From Candidatus Bariatricus faecipullorum (GTDB lineage Bacteria > Bacillota > Clostridia > Lachnospirales > Lachnospiraceae): a stretch of 64,000 nucleotides of DNA. Positions 40,003 to 49,416 of this stretch are shown piece after piece. Position 1 is the stretch's first letter. Each line of letters begins with the position of its first letter. Position numbers and translations under genes: made by a program. The stretch is taken from the NCBI GenBank assembly GCA_019118525.1, contig DWYV01000072.1, positions 1 through 64,000 on the forward strand. The letters are read 5' to 3'. Under the pieces are notes generated by a model. The model saw nothing but the letters and a program-made list of their open reading frames with translations, did not search any database and had not been told where the DNA came from.

Positions 40003-41937
40003 CTACTTCTCCAGTTTTTCGAATACTCTGAGCAGTTCGCCCACACTCCACGCCTGGGCGAAACAGCCTTTGGAAGATACCGGATTTTCGCCGTCATAAA
40101 TTTCCGGAAGCTGCCCGCAGCAGCCTTCCCGAAGGGCACTTTCCAGCACTTCCAGCTGCCCTTTTACGGTTTCCTTTGCCTCGCGGCTTTCCCCGTTTAC
40201 CTTCAGATACGCCAGATAATAGGCTCCCAGCGGGAACGCCCACACGGTTCCCTGGTGGTAGGCCAGGTCCCGTTCCAGCACTTCCCCACCGTAGACGGGA
40301 TGAAACTGGGGGTCGCTCTCCTCCAGCGTCCGGAGGCCGTAGGGGGTGTACAGTTTTTCAAACACCGTATCCACTACCTGGCGCTCCCGTTCCGGCTCCA
40401 GCATGGTAAAAGGCATGGACACCGCCCAGATCTGGTTGCACCGTACCTGGGCGTCCGCCTCTGTGCCGGAGAGCACATCTTTCAGGCAGTGTTTTTCCTC
40501 CATCCAGAACTTCTCCCGGAAGGATTCCTTCACCCGGCGGGCCAGCCTGGCGTAGTCTGCCCCGTCCCTTCCTGCCAGCCCGGAAAATTCCTCCATGCAC
40601 CGGAGCGCATTGTACCAGTAGGCGTTTATCTCCACCGGTTTTCCGTGGCGGGGCGTGGGGAGAATCTCTCCCACCCGCACATCCATCCAGGTCACCTGGT
40701 CCAGACCTTCCCCGGCCCGAATCAGACCGTCTTCGTCCATACCGATGGCATAGCGGGTACCCTTCCGGTAGGCCCGGACTATCCGTTCCATTACCGGGTA
40801 CATTTCCCGCACAAAGGCGTCGTCTTTCGTGGCCTGCCAGTACAGCCAGACGCAGTTGATAAACAGAATGGCCGCGTCGGCTGTATTGTACATGGGTTCG
40901 TTTTTCCCTTCCGGAAACAGGTTGGGCATCAGCCCGTCCTGCTCATGGGCCGCGAAAGTTCGCAGAATCTGCCGGGCGGTATCGTACTGCTTTGTGGAAA
41001 TGCAGATTCCCGGTAAGGCTATCATCGTATCCCGGCCCCAGTCCTCAAAAAAAGGGAACCCTGCCAGGATGGTTTTTCCTCCGGTAGATTCCCTCTTCGC
41101 CACGAACTGATTCGCACTTCTGGAGAGAAACTCTGCCAGGGGATGGAGAAATCCGGCCTTTTCGGCAAGATTTTTCCGGTACTCTTTCTGCTGTCTGATA
41201 ACGTCGTCTGCTTTCTCCCGGATTTCGTCCAGGCTGTAGAGAATCTCCAGTTCCCGGCTTTCGCCTCCCTCTGCCTCCAGCCATATCTGATGGCTGGTCA
41301 CGGCATATCCTGTGCTCCGTCTTCCGTCGCATTCGTCATATCTGTAATAATACTGTTCCCGTATTTCAGGGACCCTGCGGACCGAACCGTTTGTCGCATA
41401 AAAAAGGCTCCATCCGCCGCTTTCTATCTTTTTTTCATCCCAGCTTAAGGTCTGGTCTTTTCCCGGTTCTTTCCCCTTCGGGGCGAACTGGTAAAAAGGC
41501 GTCACGGTCAGGCGGCACCTGCGGCGGGACCGGTTGGTTATCCGGTAGCGCAGGGCCAGCGTCCCGCTTCCCGGCTTCATGGCTGCCTCTTTTTCCACTT
41601 CCATTCCGTCCGCCGTAAATCTCCATACCGGCGTGTCCCCAAAGGAAAACTCCGTCAGGTACCGGAAGCCTTCCTCGGGGCTTTCTTTTGCAAACTCCTG
41701 GGTGGAAAGAATCCGCGTTTTCCCTTCTGTCTCCAGAGTCTCCCGCAGGCGGTGCACCATGCACACCCGGTAATTGGGAGACTGAACGCAGGCCATAAAG
41801 ACAGCATGGTCATTTCTGGCCGCGGCCCCGGTCATGGTCAGAGAAGAGTACCCTCCCAGACCGTCTGTCATAAGATAGCAGTTTTCCAGACCTCTTTCCC
41901 GTGTTTTCCAGTCCTGTTTTCCATAAATCCATTTCAT
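40003..41937 (-). CDS. GH133 glycogen debranching enzyme (amylo-alpha-1,6-glucosidase)
   Basis: A 644-residue protein with an N-terminal glycogen-debranching beta domain (FENCYLMTDGLGGYSSLTMTGA-like start) and an (alpha/alpha)6 barrel. Barrel landmarks are FPFFEDWGRDTMIALPG, NAYWYNALRCMEEFSG and AYHQGTVWAFPLG. It removes alpha-1,6 branch glucose after phosphorolysis. The ribosome site is weak and overlaps the pulA stop, suggesting translational coupling. Confidence 0.85.
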   Translation of the reverse strand: MKWIYGKQDWKTRERGLENCYLMTDGLGGYSSLTMTGAAARNDHAVFMACVQSPNYRVCMVHRLRETLETEGKTRILSTQEFAKESPEEGFRYLTEFSFGDTPVWRFTADGMEVEKEAAMKPGSGTLALRYRITNRSRRRCRLTVTPFYQFAPKGKEPGKDQTLSWDEKKIESGGWSLFYATNGSVRRVPEIREQYYYRYDECDGRRSTGYAVTSHQIWLEAEGGESRELEILYSLDEIREKADDVIRQQKEYRKNLAEKAGFLHPLAEFLSRSANQFVAKRESTGGKTILAGFPFFEDWGRDTMIALPGICISTKQYDTARQILRTFAAHEQDGLMPNLFPEGKNEPMYNTADAAILFINCVWLYWQATKDDAFVREMYPVMERIVRAYRKGTRYAIGMDEDGLIRAGEGLDQVTWMDVRVGEILPTPRHGKPVEINAYWYNALRCMEEFSGLAGRDGADYARLARRVKESFREKFWMEEKHCLKDVLSGTEADAQVRCNQIWAVSMPFTMLEPERERQVVDTVFEKLYTPYGLRTLEESDPQFHPVYGGEVLERDLAYHQGTVWAFPLGAYYLAYLKVNGESREAKETVKGQLEVLESALREGCCGQLPEIYDGENPVSSKGCFAQAWSVGELLRVFEKLEK

Positions 41938-41941
41938 GCCT

Positions 41942-43927
41942 CTATGCTGTCTCCTTTTCTGCCATGGTTTCTTTTTCTTCCGCGGCCCTGGTCTTTCTGT
42001 GTCCCAGAACCAGTACGCTTAACGGTTCCGCAAAAGCTGTCTTTCCTGCCGGTTCTCTCTGTTTCCACCGGGTACTGCTTTCGGCATCCACCAGGATTTC
42101 CCAGTTTTCTTCCGGGAGCAGGTATTTCTGCTTTTTCCGGCTTCCGTTATAGATGAGAAGCAGGCGGTCCCAGGGACTTTCTCTTTCTTTGTCCCGGTTA
42201 TCCACCAGGAACCTCACCACGCCCCCGCCGGCGTACAGACCGGACATCCTGCCTGCCGCCCGGACACTTTTATCACAGAGTCCCGGAAGCTGTCTGCGCA
42301 GGGCAATCAGCCCCCGGTAATATTCAACCAGGTCCTGCTCCTGCCATGCTCTCTCCCAGTCCAGACAGTTCAGGGCAATGGGCGCATTGTAAGTATTGTC
42401 CCTTCCGCCTTTAGTTCTGGCAAACTCTTCGCCGGAAAGGAGGAAGGGGGTTCCCTGGCAGGTCAGGCAGACCGCCGCCGCCATCCGGTTCACCCGCATT
42501 CTCTCCTGGCGGGGAACCGTATCGGAGATTTTGTCCCACAGGGTCTGGTTGTCATGGCAGGACAGGTAAGTAATAATCTGGGAGGGCGCTTTGGCCCGCT
42601 GGCCGCTTCCCTTTCCCAGGCACCAGGCCGAGGCGCTTCCCAGGACCTCCTGCTCCAGTCCCGGGGCTCCGCTTACAAAGCCCGGCTCTTCCGCCAGCAG
42701 GGCGGAGCCTTTCAGGGTGTCCCTGGTATCGTCGCTGAAAATGCCTACATTTTCGTCCAGCAGCTGCAGATTTTTCTTCAGTGCCGGGACGGCCCCGCCC
42801 TCCATGGCAGTTCCTTCCGCCGCCCAGGGTTCCCCGAACAGCAGTTTTTCACCCTTTCCATAACGGGCGTCCAGGGCGGACCGGATCCGGTTTATCAGGT
42901 CCACGTCCAGAAGCCCCATCAAATCAAAACGGAAACCGTCGATGTGATATTCTTCCGCCCAGTAAAGAACAGACTGAAGAATATAGTTCCCACACATAGT
43001 CCGCTCGCTTGCCACATCGTTGCCGCAGGCGGAACCGTCGGACACTCTTCCGTCCTCATGCACCCGGTAAAAATACCAGGGCGCAGTTCTCTGAAACCAG
43101 GAGTCCAGGGAATAGGTGTGATTGTACACCACGTCCATAATAACCCGGAACCCCTGCCGGTGCAGGGACTGCACCATCTCCTTCATCTCCCGGATACGCA
43201 CCTCTCCCCTGCGGGGGTCGGTTGCGTAGGAGCCCTCCGGTACATTGTAGTTCACCGGGTCGTATCCCCAGTTAAACTCTCTTACGTCTCCCTCCTCATT
43301 GACCGAACCATAGTCAAAGCAGGGCATCAGCTGGATATAGGTCACACCCAGTTTTTTCAGATAGGGGATCCCGGTGGGGTGTATCCCGTCCCCGTAAAGG
43401 GTGGTATCCGTGCAGGTAAATGCCTTGTATTTTCCCCGGTACGGTTCCGGAAATCCCCCGGATTCGTCCCAGGAAAACTCCTTGACATGGAGCTCGTAGA
43501 TAATCCGCTCGCCGGGAACCGGCGGGGCCGCGTCCTTCTCCCAGCCTTCGGGATTCGTCCGCTTCAGATTCACCGCCATGCTCCGCTTCCCGTTCAGCCC
43601 GCAGGCTTTCGCCCAGGGGTCGGCGGAACGGATACGCTCCTGGTCCCTTTCTATGGTAAAGTCATAGTACACGCCGTGCAGTTCCTTTTCTGTGCGCCAG
43701 CTCCACACGCCTTTTTCTTCCCGTTTCATGGGCATCTTCCGAAAGGCCCTGCCGCCGTCCCCTCCCCGGTACAGGTTCAGGGTTACTTTGTCTGACGACG
43801 GACTCCACAGGAGGAAGGACGTCCCTTCCTCCGTGCAGACCGCTCCCAGGTCGGTTCCTTCATATATATAGTGATTCAGAAATTCCGGGCTGTTGTAGTA
43901 AGTCTTCCATTCCAGTGCTGTCTTCAC
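41942..43927 (-). CDS. pulA: Type I pullulanase, cytoplasmic
   Basis: A 661-residue debranching enzyme with a CBM48-type N-terminal domain and a GH13 barrel. The FNWGYDPVNYNVPEGSYA stretch marks type I pullulanases. Catalytic residues are the Asp of GFRFDLMGLLD, the Glu of FGEPWAAEG and the Asp of LSCHDNQTLWDK. There is no signal peptide, so it works on imported branched dextrins. It starts with GTG at 43927, nine bases after AAGGAG. Confidence 0.92.
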   Translation of the reverse strand: MKTALEWKTYYNSPEFLNHYIYEGTDLGAVCTEEGTSFLLWSPSSDKVTLNLYRGGDGGRAFRKMPMKREEKGVWSWRTEKELHGVYYDFTIERDQERIRSADPWAKACGLNGKRSMAVNLKRTNPEGWEKDAAPPVPGERIIYELHVKEFSWDESGGFPEPYRGKYKAFTCTDTTLYGDGIHPTGIPYLKKLGVTYIQLMPCFDYGSVNEEGDVREFNWGYDPVNYNVPEGSYATDPRRGEVRIREMKEMVQSLHRQGFRVIMDVVYNHTYSLDSWFQRTAPWYFYRVHEDGRVSDGSACGNDVASERTMCGNYILQSVLYWAEEYHIDGFRFDLMGLLDVDLINRIRSALDARYGKGEKLLFGEPWAAEGTAMEGGAVPALKKNLQLLDENVGIFSDDTRDTLKGSALLAEEPGFVSGAPGLEQEVLGSASAWCLGKGSGQRAKAPSQIITYLSCHDNQTLWDKISDTVPRQERMRVNRMAAAVCLTCQGTPFLLSGEEFARTKGGRDNTYNAPIALNCLDWERAWQEQDLVEYYRGLIALRRQLPGLCDKSVRAAGRMSGLYAGGGVVRFLVDNRDKERESPWDRLLLIYNGSRKKQKYLLPEENWEILVDAESSTRWKQREPAGKTAFAEPLSVLVLGHRKTRAAEEKETMAEKETA

Positions 43928-43955
43928 AGTCGGACACTCCTTTCCGTTTTCTTCA

Positions 43956-44831
43956 CTATCCTTTTACTGCACCGGACATACCGTCCACGTAGAACCGCTG
44001 CATAATCAGGAACAGGATGGCAATCGGTATGGAAATCAGAACCGCTCCCGCGGCGAAGCAGGTATACCAGCTGTCAATGTATTCCATATCCAGCATCTGC
44101 CACAGTCCCAGGGCAACCGTAAACTGGTCGGAATTTGCCCGGCAGATAACCCTTGCAAAGATGAAATCCAGCCAGGGGGACATAAAGGCCGTCAGTACGG
44201 TGTACACGATAATCGGCTTGCTCAGAGGCAGTGTGATTTTGGAGAAAATCTGCCATCTCGTACAGCCGTCCAGCAGGGCCGCTTCGTCTACCGCGATGGG
44301 AATCGTATCAAAGAATCCCTTCGCAATCTGGAAGCCGAGGCCTGCACCTCCGGAGTAACAGAGAATCAGGGCCACCCGGATTAAATTTCCTTCCGTCAGG
44401 CCAATAGCCTTCAGGATAAAGTATACAGCCACCATCGACATAAAGCCCGGGAACAGACCCAGAATCATGGCCATGTTCATATACGGTTTCCGCAGTTTAA
44501 ATCTCAGTCTGGACAGACAGTAGGAAACTGCCAGCACGTAAAACGCGGAAATGATACAGGAGAAAATGGCTATAATCAGTGTATTCATGAACATCTTCGG
44601 GAAGTTCAGTATTGTCGTGTCCGTAAACAGACGTATGTAGTTGTCTATCGTGTAGGACTTGGGGAAAAAGGTGGACACATAGGATCCCTGTTCTGCCCGG
44701 AAACTGGTCAGGATAACCCACAGAATCGGGAATACCCAGATACAGGCCAGCACCCCAAGCACAATATGGACAATCGTATTGTTGATGAATTTTCTCCGCT
44801 TTGCGGAATGATATTTTTTCTGTGCCGCCAT
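43956..44831 (-). CDS. malG: Maltodextrin ABC transporter permease MalG
   Basis: A 291-residue permease with about six helices. The EAA coupling loop is VDEAALLDGCTRWQIFSKITLPLSKP. Its RBS AGGAGGG overlaps the end of malF. It pairs with MalF. No ATPase gene lies in the operon, so a shared MsmX-type ATPase encoded elsewhere is expected. Confidence 0.92.
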   Translation of the reverse strand: MAAQKKYHSAKRRKFINNTIVHIVLGVLACIWVFPILWVILTSFRAEQGSYVSTFFPKSYTIDNYIRLFTDTTILNFPKMFMNTLIIAIFSCIISAFYVLAVSYCLSRLRFKLRKPYMNMAMILGLFPGFMSMVAVYFILKAIGLTEGNLIRVALILCYSGGAGLGFQIAKGFFDTIPIAVDEAALLDGCTRWQIFSKITLPLSKPIIVYTVLTAFMSPWLDFIFARVICRANSDQFTVALGLWQMLDMEYIDSWYTCFAAGAVLISIPIAILFLIMQRFYVDGMSGAVKG

Positions 44832-44833
44832 GC

Positions 44834-46213
44834 CTAGAACCCTCCTTCTTCTTTGTATGACTTACTGTTGCGGTAAGTAAACAGCGCGCCGATTGCCAGA
44901 ATGACAAAGGTCAGAATACCGATAACCGCACCGATATTGTAGTACTGCTTGTCGATGGTCAGTTTGTACAGCCAGGTTACCAGAAGGTCGGTCTTTCCTG
45001 CGGTGGAGGAAAGGTCGGTAACCGGGTCGCCTCCCGACAGAAGGTAGATAACGTTGAAGTTATTTACATTTCCCGTAAAGGTGGTAATCAGATACGGCGT
45101 GGTTACATACAGCATGTAGGGAAGGGTAATCTTCGTAAAGGTCTGGAAGGCATTGGCGCCGTCCACCTTTGCCGCCTCATAGAGCTCTCCCGGAATGTTC
45201 TGCAGTACACCGGTAAGCTGAAGCAGCGTGTAGGGCACGCCTACCCATACATTAATCACAATAACGGTCACCCTTGCCCAGGTGGGGTCGGTAAAGAACG
45301 GAAGGCTGGCGTCCTGGGCAATCAGTCCCAGGTTTCTCAGCAGTACGTTTACCGCGCCCTCCGGCTGAAGCATGGTCCGCATAATCAGCAGGGACACGAA
45401 CATGGGAACCGCGCAGGTCAGCACGAAGCAGAATCTCCAGAAGCCTTTTGCCCTGGTCCCTTTCCGGTTAATCATAATGGAAAGAATCATTCCGCAGATG
45501 TAGTTGCTGAAGGTGGCAAAGAAGGCCCACACCAGCGTCCATCCCAGTACAGACCAGAAGGTGCTTCCCAGGATACTGCTGGAATCAAACAGGGCCGCGA
45601 AGTTATCCAGTCCCACCCAGTCGAACAGCATCAGGTGATTGTCAATCTTACTATAATTGGTAAAGGCCATACAAATCATGAAAATCAGCGGCAGAATGGT
45701 AAACAGGAAAATGAATACCATGGGCGGCGTCATCAGAAGCCGGTGCAGATTTTCATGCAGGAGAGATTTTAAATCCTCCCGGAAATTGTTGACATGACGT
45801 CCTTCTTTCTGTAAGCACTCTGCCTTGTAAGCGCTTTTTACCGCGCCCTTCCAGGCCCATATCATCAGCAGGGTCAGAAGGACGGTGGCCACGCCGTAGA
45901 GCAGAATCAGAATGGACTGGTCCCCTTTGGTGTAGATGTACACCTGGTTTGCCTCGTCCCAGATTTCCCGCTGGGGCTCCGTTCCCAGGGAGCCCAGCAT
46001 ACCAAGGAAATGTACGCCGTTTACGGCCATAAATACAATATATGCTACTTCCACTGCCAGATAAATCAGTCCCTTAATAACCTGGCCGTGTACAATATTT
46101 CCAAATCCCATCAGAAGCATGGAGAGTTTTGTCTCCACCGCGCCTTCCTTCACAGCCTTTGTGAAGGTCCAGGGAGTCGGAAAATCATTTACTCTCTTCT
46201 TAAAAATTCCCAT
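44834..46213 (-). CDS. malF: Maltodextrin ABC transporter permease MalF
   Basis: A 459-residue permease. The N-terminal part has two extra hydrophobic segments (about 35-75 and 100-120), as in Firmicute MalF, then the six-helix core with the coupling loop LYEAAKVDGANAFQTFTKITLPYML. The ATG at 46213 (MGIFKKRVND) has GAGGTG six bases upstream. It follows malE, whose frame is interrupted. Confidence 0.91.
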   Translation of the reverse strand: MGIFKKRVNDFPTPWTFTKAVKEGAVETKLSMLLMGFGNIVHGQVIKGLIYLAVEVAYIVFMAVNGVHFLGMLGSLGTEPQREIWDEANQVYIYTKGDQSILILLYGVATVLLTLLMIWAWKGAVKSAYKAECLQKEGRHVNNFREDLKSLLHENLHRLLMTPPMVFIFLFTILPLIFMICMAFTNYSKIDNHLMLFDWVGLDNFAALFDSSSILGSTFWSVLGWTLVWAFFATFSNYICGMILSIMINRKGTRAKGFWRFCFVLTCAVPMFVSLLIMRTMLQPEGAVNVLLRNLGLIAQDASLPFFTDPTWARVTVIVINVWVGVPYTLLQLTGVLQNIPGELYEAAKVDGANAFQTFTKITLPYMLYVTTPYLITTFTGNVNNFNVIYLLSGGDPVTDLSSTAGKTDLLVTWLYKLTIDKQYYNIGAVIGILTFVILAIGALFTYRNSKSYKEEGGF

Positions 46214-46230
46214 CCTCATCACCTCATTCG

Positions 46231-47457
46231 CTATGAAATACCGTCACTGTTCATCGCTTCGTTCATTGCCTCTGTCTGTTCCGCCGCGTTTTCATGGGTT
46301 ACGCTTCCGTTCCGGATACCCTTGCCCATGTTTTCCACCGGCGTCCAGCAGTTGCTCATCTGCGGTACGAAGGGCTGCAGAATCGATGTGTTTTCAAAGG
46401 TATCGTTCTGTGCCTGAACCAGCGGATCCGCTGTAATCTCTTCCTCCTCCAGAAGCTCTGTATTGCAGGGGATTACGCTCCGCAGTTCATAGTGAAGCTG
46501 CTGTGCCTCGGCGGAGCCCAGATATACGGCCAGCTCCACTGCCGCCACCATGTTGTCCGTATTGGGATTTACCCCTATGGCCTTGGAACCGGCGTAAGCC
46601 AGCATCTGCCTTTCTTCCCCGTTCAGCGTATAGGTGGGAAGAGAGGCAATTCCCAGGTTGTCTCCCAGGGCTTCCTTCAGGGCCGAATAATCCCAGCTTC
46701 CCGTAAACATGGCGTTGATACTGCCGTCACGGATACCGGCCATACCGGAACCGTCGGCGTCAATCCGGAAGTTCGGATTCGCTTCCAGGTCAATCAGATA
46801 ATCCGTTACCTCGGCTGCTTTCTCCCCTCCGAAGTCCACACCGGCGGATTCATCGGTTCCGTCCCCAAACAGGGTACAGCCGTTCCCCAGGTAAAACGCC
46901 GGCAGATACCAGGAGTTGGTCAGAGGGAAGGAGACAACGCCCTTCTCCAGCATAGTATCCAGATTCTTCACATCTTCCTCGGAAAAAACGGACTTGTCAT
47001 AGTACATAAACCAGGTATTGGTCGTAAACGGCACGCCGTAAAGGTCTCAGTCCTTAACCAGGGACGCCACAACTTCCGGTGAGTTGGTAGCCTCAATCTG
47101 CTCCCGGTACTTTCCTCCGATTTTTGCCAGACCGTCCGCGTCCGTCATGGTCGGCAGGGTGTCATTTGCGTAAAGGAATACGTCCGCGCTCGCCTCCGGG
47201 TCCTGGGATACCGAGTTTGCCGCTGCCGCTTCGTTCGCGATACCGTAAACAAACTCAATGTTCCATTCCGGATGGTCTTCGGCAAATGCCTCGCAGCACT
47301 TCTGAAGCCATTCCCCAGTGTCTTCTGACTGGTCCTCCGTGGCGGACCATACCATCAGACGAACGTTTTCTTCCGAACTGCCGCTTCCTCCGCAGCCTGC
47401 AAGGCTGGCTGTGGCAAGAGCCGCCGCCACCAGAACTGCCAGTCCTCTTTTTCTCAT
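46231..47457 (-). pseudogene. malE: Maltodextrin-binding lipoprotein, interrupted by an in-frame TGA
   Basis: An extracellular solute-binding lipoprotein of the MalE type. The signal peptide ends in SLAGC (Cys22) if translation starts at ATG 47457. The frame is broken only by TGA at 47047-47049 (codon 137 of about 408). It continues in the same phase as DLYGVPFTTNTWFMYYDKS, the usual ligand-site segment, to the true stop at 46231. Both halves look well conserved. A single change such as TGG or GGA to TGA, or a base-call error, explains it. An in-frame ATG at 47577 also has a good AAGGAG site but would put 40 residues before the signal peptide. Confidence 0.85.
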
Positions 47458-47482
47458 TGTCCTCATCTCCATTTCTATAAAG

Positions 47483-47535
47483 TTTCGCTTAGTTTCGCTT
47501 ACTGTCATCATAGACCAGTTTTTCCGTTCCGTCAA
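47483..47535 (-). promoter_or_regulatory. malE operon promoter with tandem operator-like repeats
   Basis: Minus-strand TTGACG (47530-47535), a 17-base spacer and TATGAT (47507-47512). The predicted start site is next to a tandem repeat TAAGCGAAAC-TAAGCGAAAC (plus-strand GTTTCGCTTAGTTTCGCTTA, about 47482-47501), with a period of one helical turn. MalR or a related repressor bound there would block initiation. The regulator assignment is inferred from adjacency. Confidence 0.6.
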
Positions 47536-47605
47536 TCCCGTTTTTCTTGTTCTATCTGCACTTTCTCTGTTTTTCATAGTTTTCTCCTTTTGTTTTTGTG
47601 CACTT

Positions 47606-47628
47606 TTTCGCTTTCCTATTTTTCGCTT
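47606..47628. promoter_or_regulatory. Second pair of TTTCGCTT boxes
   Basis: Two further copies of TTTCGCTT (47606-47613 and 47621-47628, 15 bases apart). The second is followed by TACGAAA, making TTTCG-CTTTA-CGAAA. With the pair at the malE start this gives four copies in the malE-malR intergenic region, suitable for shared control and looping. Confidence 0.5.
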
Positions 47629-47662
47629 TACGAAACATTGAGAAACTCGTTGAATTCCCCGT

Positions 47663-47692
47663 TGCGCTTCTGTGGTTCCTTATTATATAATA
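47663..47692 (+). promoter_or_regulatory. malR promoter
   Basis: TTGCGC (47663-47668), an 18-base spacer and TATAAT (47687-47692), 36 bases upstream of the malR start. Confidence 0.55.
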
Positions 47693-47728
47693 GTTTTAAT
47701 GCAGGAATCGGAAAGGAAGGTGCCGGAA

Positions 47729-48739
47729 ATGACCACAATTCAGGATATTGCGGACAGACTTGGGGTCACCAAGGGTACGGTGTCCAAAGCGTTAAACGGT
47801 GCTTCGGACGTCAGCGAAACTTTACAAAAACAAATTCTGGAAACCGCAGTGGAGATGGGTTACACCAGGCTCCGGCGGTCAAAGAACGCGCCGCCCAGGC
47901 TCTGTATCCTGGCGGCCTACCGGAACATCGAATACAAGGAGCCCCACCAGTTCGGCTACGAGATTGTCCTGGGCTTCCGGCAGATGGCAGAGCCGGCCGG
48001 CTATCAGGTGGACATCGTTCCCGTGGATGAAGAATTTCAGAGACAGGTTTCGTACGACGTCTTCATGCTTCAGAACAGTTACCAGGGAGCCTTTGTCATC
48101 GGGTTCTCCCTGAACGACCCCTGGATGCGGGATTTTGAGACCAGCCGGACCCCCGCCGTGCTGTACGACAACCGGGTCTCCGCCAATCCCTCCACCGCCT
48201 ATGTGGGCGTGGATAACGACGAGGGCATGGCCCTTGCCGTAACCCATTTAAAAAAGCTGGGGCACCGGAAAATCGGATACCTCAGCAGCGCTCTTGGTTC
48301 TTATATTATGCAGGTCCGGCACAAGGCCTTTTTTCAGGCCATGCGCCAGAACGGGCTAAAAGCGGATTCCGCCTGCGCCGGCACTTCCTTCTATGTATCC
48401 CAGTGCCTGGACCGGCATCTTCCCCACTTTCTGGAGGAAGGCATGACTGCTATCATCTGCAGTCACGACCTGATGGCCCAGTCTATCCTGGTGCGCTGTC
48501 AGGAAATGGGGGTGCGGGTACCGGAGGACGTCAGCGTCATCGGCTTTGATGACCTGCCCGTCTGTCCGTATACCAGTCCGCCTCTTACCACACTCCGGCA
48601 GAACCGGATTCAGCTCGGGAAAAGCGGATACTATGCCCTGGACAGTCTGATGAACGGCGTGTCCATCGGCACCCTGCTTCTGCACACAGAGCTGATTCAG
48701 CGCCACTCCACCGCGGCCCCGAATGCCGATAAAAAATAA
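47729..48739 (+). CDS. malR: LacI-family transcriptional regulator of the maltodextrin operon
   Basis: A 336-residue repressor with an N-terminal helix-turn-helix (TIQDIADRLGVTKGTVSKALNG, residues 2-23) and a periplasmic-binding-like sensor domain. VIGFDD and the LTTLRQNRIQLG segment are typical of the family. The ATG at 47729 follows AAGGAAGG by eight bases; the frame opens 19 codons upstream inside the promoter. It is divergent from malE, with repeated boxes between them. Maltodextrin is the likely inducer by context. Confidence 0.85.
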   Translation: MTTIQDIADRLGVTKGTVSKALNGASDVSETLQKQILETAVEMGYTRLRRSKNAPPRLCILAAYRNIEYKEPHQFGYEIVLGFRQMAEPAGYQVDIVPVDEEFQRQVSYDVFMLQNSYQGAFVIGFSLNDPWMRDFETSRTPAVLYDNRVSANPSTAYVGVDNDEGMALAVTHLKKLGHRKIGYLSSALGSYIMQVRHKAFFQAMRQNGLKADSACAGTSFYVSQCLDRHLPHFLEEGMTAIICSHDLMAQSILVRCQEMGVRVPEDVSVIGFDDLPVCPYTSPPLTTLRQNRIQLGKSGYYALDSLMNGVSIGTLLLHTELIQRHSTAAPNADKK

Positions 48740-48771
48740 GGGAGAAGGCCCCGCCTTCTCCCCTGCTTTTT
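48740..48771. terminator. Bidirectional terminator between malR and the PepSY gene
   Basis: GGGAGAAGGC-CCC-GCCTTCTCCC with TGCTTTTTAT on the plus side and TTATTTTTTATC on the minus side, so it can serve both convergent genes. Confidence 0.88.
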
Positions 48772-49327
48772 ATCTGCGTTCTTCACTCCACTCCAGGAAG
48801 GTTCCCGTATTGGCGTCTATCTCGAAGTCGTATTCAATATTATTATAGATAATGTCGCCTTCGTATTTGTACTGGCCGTCGTCATAGTCCAGTTCCATCC
48901 GGACGTCCTGCTCCCCCGCTCCGGGTACCCGCTCCAGAGCCAGGGCCCGCGCGTCCGCCTCACTTAGCGCCACCTGCTGTGTGTTCTGTGTATTCTGACT
49001 GTTCTGGGCGCCGTCGTCTGTCTGCGTGTTTCCCTGGGCGGTTCCTGTCTCTTCCCGGTCCGAGGAAAGGATGGTTCCGTCGGAGGCCTGGATTTCATAT
49101 TCATAATCCGTTACGTCCAGGCTGAACTGAATTTCATATACTTTTCTTCCGTCGTCGCTGTCCTGGGACACCCGGAGTCTGGTCACTTCGTCTTCTGTCG
49201 TCCCCGCATCTTCCAGGGCGATTCTCTGGGCCTCGTCGCTTCCGATATCATTTCCGCCTGCGCCGCAGCCTGCCACTGCTGCCGCCGCCAGTACTGCCAT
49301 ACATCCTAAAAACATTCTTCTTTTCAT
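48770..49327 (-). CDS. PepSY-domain lipoprotein
   Basis: A 185-residue secreted lipoprotein with lipobox VAGC (Cys21) and two PepSY repeats (about 30-90 and 115-183) separated by a Gln/Asn/Thr-rich linker. PepSY modules are proposed to inhibit proteases or sense the cell surface. It lies last in a row after a response regulator and a histidine kinase, so it may act as an accessory sensor or be their target. The gap of about 90 bases to the kinase has no clear terminator. Confidence 0.82.
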   Translation of the reverse strand: MKRRMFLGCMAVLAAAAVAGCGAGGNDIGSDEAQRIALEDAGTTEDEVTRLRVSQDSDDGRKVYEIQFSLDVTDYEYEIQASDGTILSSDREETGTAQGNTQTDDGAQNSQNTQNTQQVALSEADARALALERVPGAGEQDVRMELDYDDGQYKYEGDIIYNNIEYDFEIDANTGTFLEWSEERR

Positions 49328-49416
49328 CTTCTATTCCTCTCTTTCTTTTTTCTGTTCTTTTCTTTTGTTGTACTCAGTATAGTACCCAAAGATGAAAGGA
49401 AGATGAAAAGTTATCA

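Noticed and set aside
47047-47049. TGA in malE as a selenocysteine codon
   Set aside because: MalE proteins do not use selenocysteine, and no conserved SECIS-like context or selenoprotein genes are seen nearby; a nonsense change or base error is simpler.
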